This document shows, piece after piece, positions 63,305 through 64,000 of a stretch of DNA of 64,000 nt. A program made the position numbers and the translations under genes. The stretch spans positions 55,140,964 through 55,204,963 of the forward strand of contig OY720637.1 in NCBI GenBank assembly GCA_963169105.1. The letters run 5' to 3'. Numbering within the stretch: position 1 is the stretch's first letter; each line of letters begins with the position of its first letter. A model generated the notes under the pieces. It did not search any database. It was given only the letters and a program-made list of their open reading frames with translations, and was not told the origin of the DNA. This DNA is from Ceriagrion tenellum. Lineage: Eukaryota > Arthropoda > Insecta > Odonata > Coenagrionidae.

Positions 63305-64000
63305 TCACCTCGCCTTCCGTGGGAAGAACTGAACTCTGAGTCCATGCTTTGGACGTAAAATGAGCTCGCCCAGTAGTGTGAGATCTTCTCTACGGTCCAC
63401 AGCTTTCACTCTGTATTTCCTCAGAACTGAAGAAACCAGAGCTTTTTCTTCAAGCATGGCAAATCGCTGGCCTGAATGAAGAAGATATTTGCCATGAGTG
63501 AGTTGATGAAGTGATAATCGTTTAGTTATTTAATTGCAAAGAGATTGTCTCTGTTATGTATTAAATGCAACTTGGTAAACTAAAATAAAATACGATATCA
63601 CAGTTAAACATTCCATTAGAGCATGTAATATTTTCTTAATTAATGCCATCACAGAAACATACACACATTAATTTCTCATGGAATATTCCCTTCGTTAAGT
63701 CAGTCTGTTAACCATCATGATTAAATTACACCTTCAAGTCTATTGCAGGAAAAACTGAGAAATCATTGTTCAGTAAACAAAAAGTCAACTTTGCTATAAT
63801 TTGATGAAATATATGCAGGTTACTCTGGGCTGATTGGCATCAATTAAGTGAATGGACATACACTTACCTATGCAATTCCTGGGCCCCGCACTAAATGGGA
63901 TGTATGCATAGGGGTTTCGTCCTTTGCAGTTCTCTGGGAGGAAATGATCTGGATTGAATTTTTCTGGTGAAGGCCAAACCTTTGGATTACGATGCAGCAT
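63305..64000 (-). CDS. Second CYP4-family P450, partial (last two exons)
   Basis: Tandem paralogue of the 36.6-52.3 kb gene on the same strand, running off the right edge. The visible exons are 63471-63305 (ends in TGA) and 64000-63868 (continues upstream). They encode the end of the enzyme: MLHRNPKVWPSPEKFNP, PYAYIPFSAGPRNCIG with the heme cysteine, the L-helix RFAMLEEKA and the C-terminal LFPRKAR-like tail (here FFPRKAR). Over the shared about 100 residues I count four differences: H for N, K for Q, T for I and F for L. The intron position is identical, and its donor is GTAAGT where the other copy has GTGCGT. No disabling change is seen in the visible part. Confidence 0.93.

Noticed and set aside
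1..64000. CRISPR arrays, operons or bacterial-type systems
   Set aside because: No spaced short-repeat arrays and no dense co-directional genes. The gene structure is clearly eukaryotic.

Overview
This window looks like nuclear DNA of an arthropod, most likely an insect outside the higher Diptera. It is AT-rich, with multi-exon genes whose introns follow the GT-AG rule. It carries many decayed non-LTR retrotransposons, a mariner relic and foldback repeats. It also holds a cytochrome P450 of the insect CYP4 (CYP4C-like) type and a complete DNA polymerase beta gene; Drosophila is known to lack polymerase beta. I cannot name the species.

Region 1-24.7 kb holds no host gene that I can support. 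It has short CpG-rich, strand-asymmetric islands (about 2.43-3.25, 5.74-6.20, 8.27-8.72, 13.76-14.29, 15.24-16.06 and 22.06-22.21 kb), several long inverted repeats, a 303-bp tandem duplication (8.9-9.5 kb), and an 831-bp element with terminal inverted repeats around a 150-bp tandem array (12.73-13.56 kb). It also has a 5'-truncated, frameshifted non-LTR reverse transcriptase (16.4-18.4 kb, minus), a dead mariner transposase (18.87-19.56 kb, plus) and further retrotransposon scraps.

Region 24.7-33.6 kb is the DNA polymerase beta gene: plus strand, seven exons, 338 residues, every junction GT-AG and in phase. Its second intron holds an antisense retrotransposon endonuclease fragment and a hairpin element flanked by a 15-bp direct repeat. 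Its last intron holds two members of a GTTCCGGAAC-type repeat family.

Region 36.6-52.3 kb is a complete CYP4-type P450: minus strand, twelve exons, 529 residues, convergent with polymerase beta. Intron 6 contains two head-to-tail retrotransposon relics. One is split by a 257-bp solo LTR with a 5-bp target-site duplication. Intron 2 holds a 488-bp foldback starting about 70 bp from an exon.

Region 52.3-62.3 kb has no recognised gene. It contains another CpG-rich island (58.5-59.1 kb), retrotransposon scraps and a near-perfect palindrome. From about 62.34 kb to the right edge the sequence repeats the 3' flank and last two exons of the P450. A second, tandem, same-strand paralogue therefore runs off the window.

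The two genes are unrelated in role: base-excision repair gap filling, and endoplasmic-reticulum monooxygenation. I see no new multi-gene system. The least explained items are the foldback hairpin family (11.8 and 26.8 kb) and the element carrying the tandem array.
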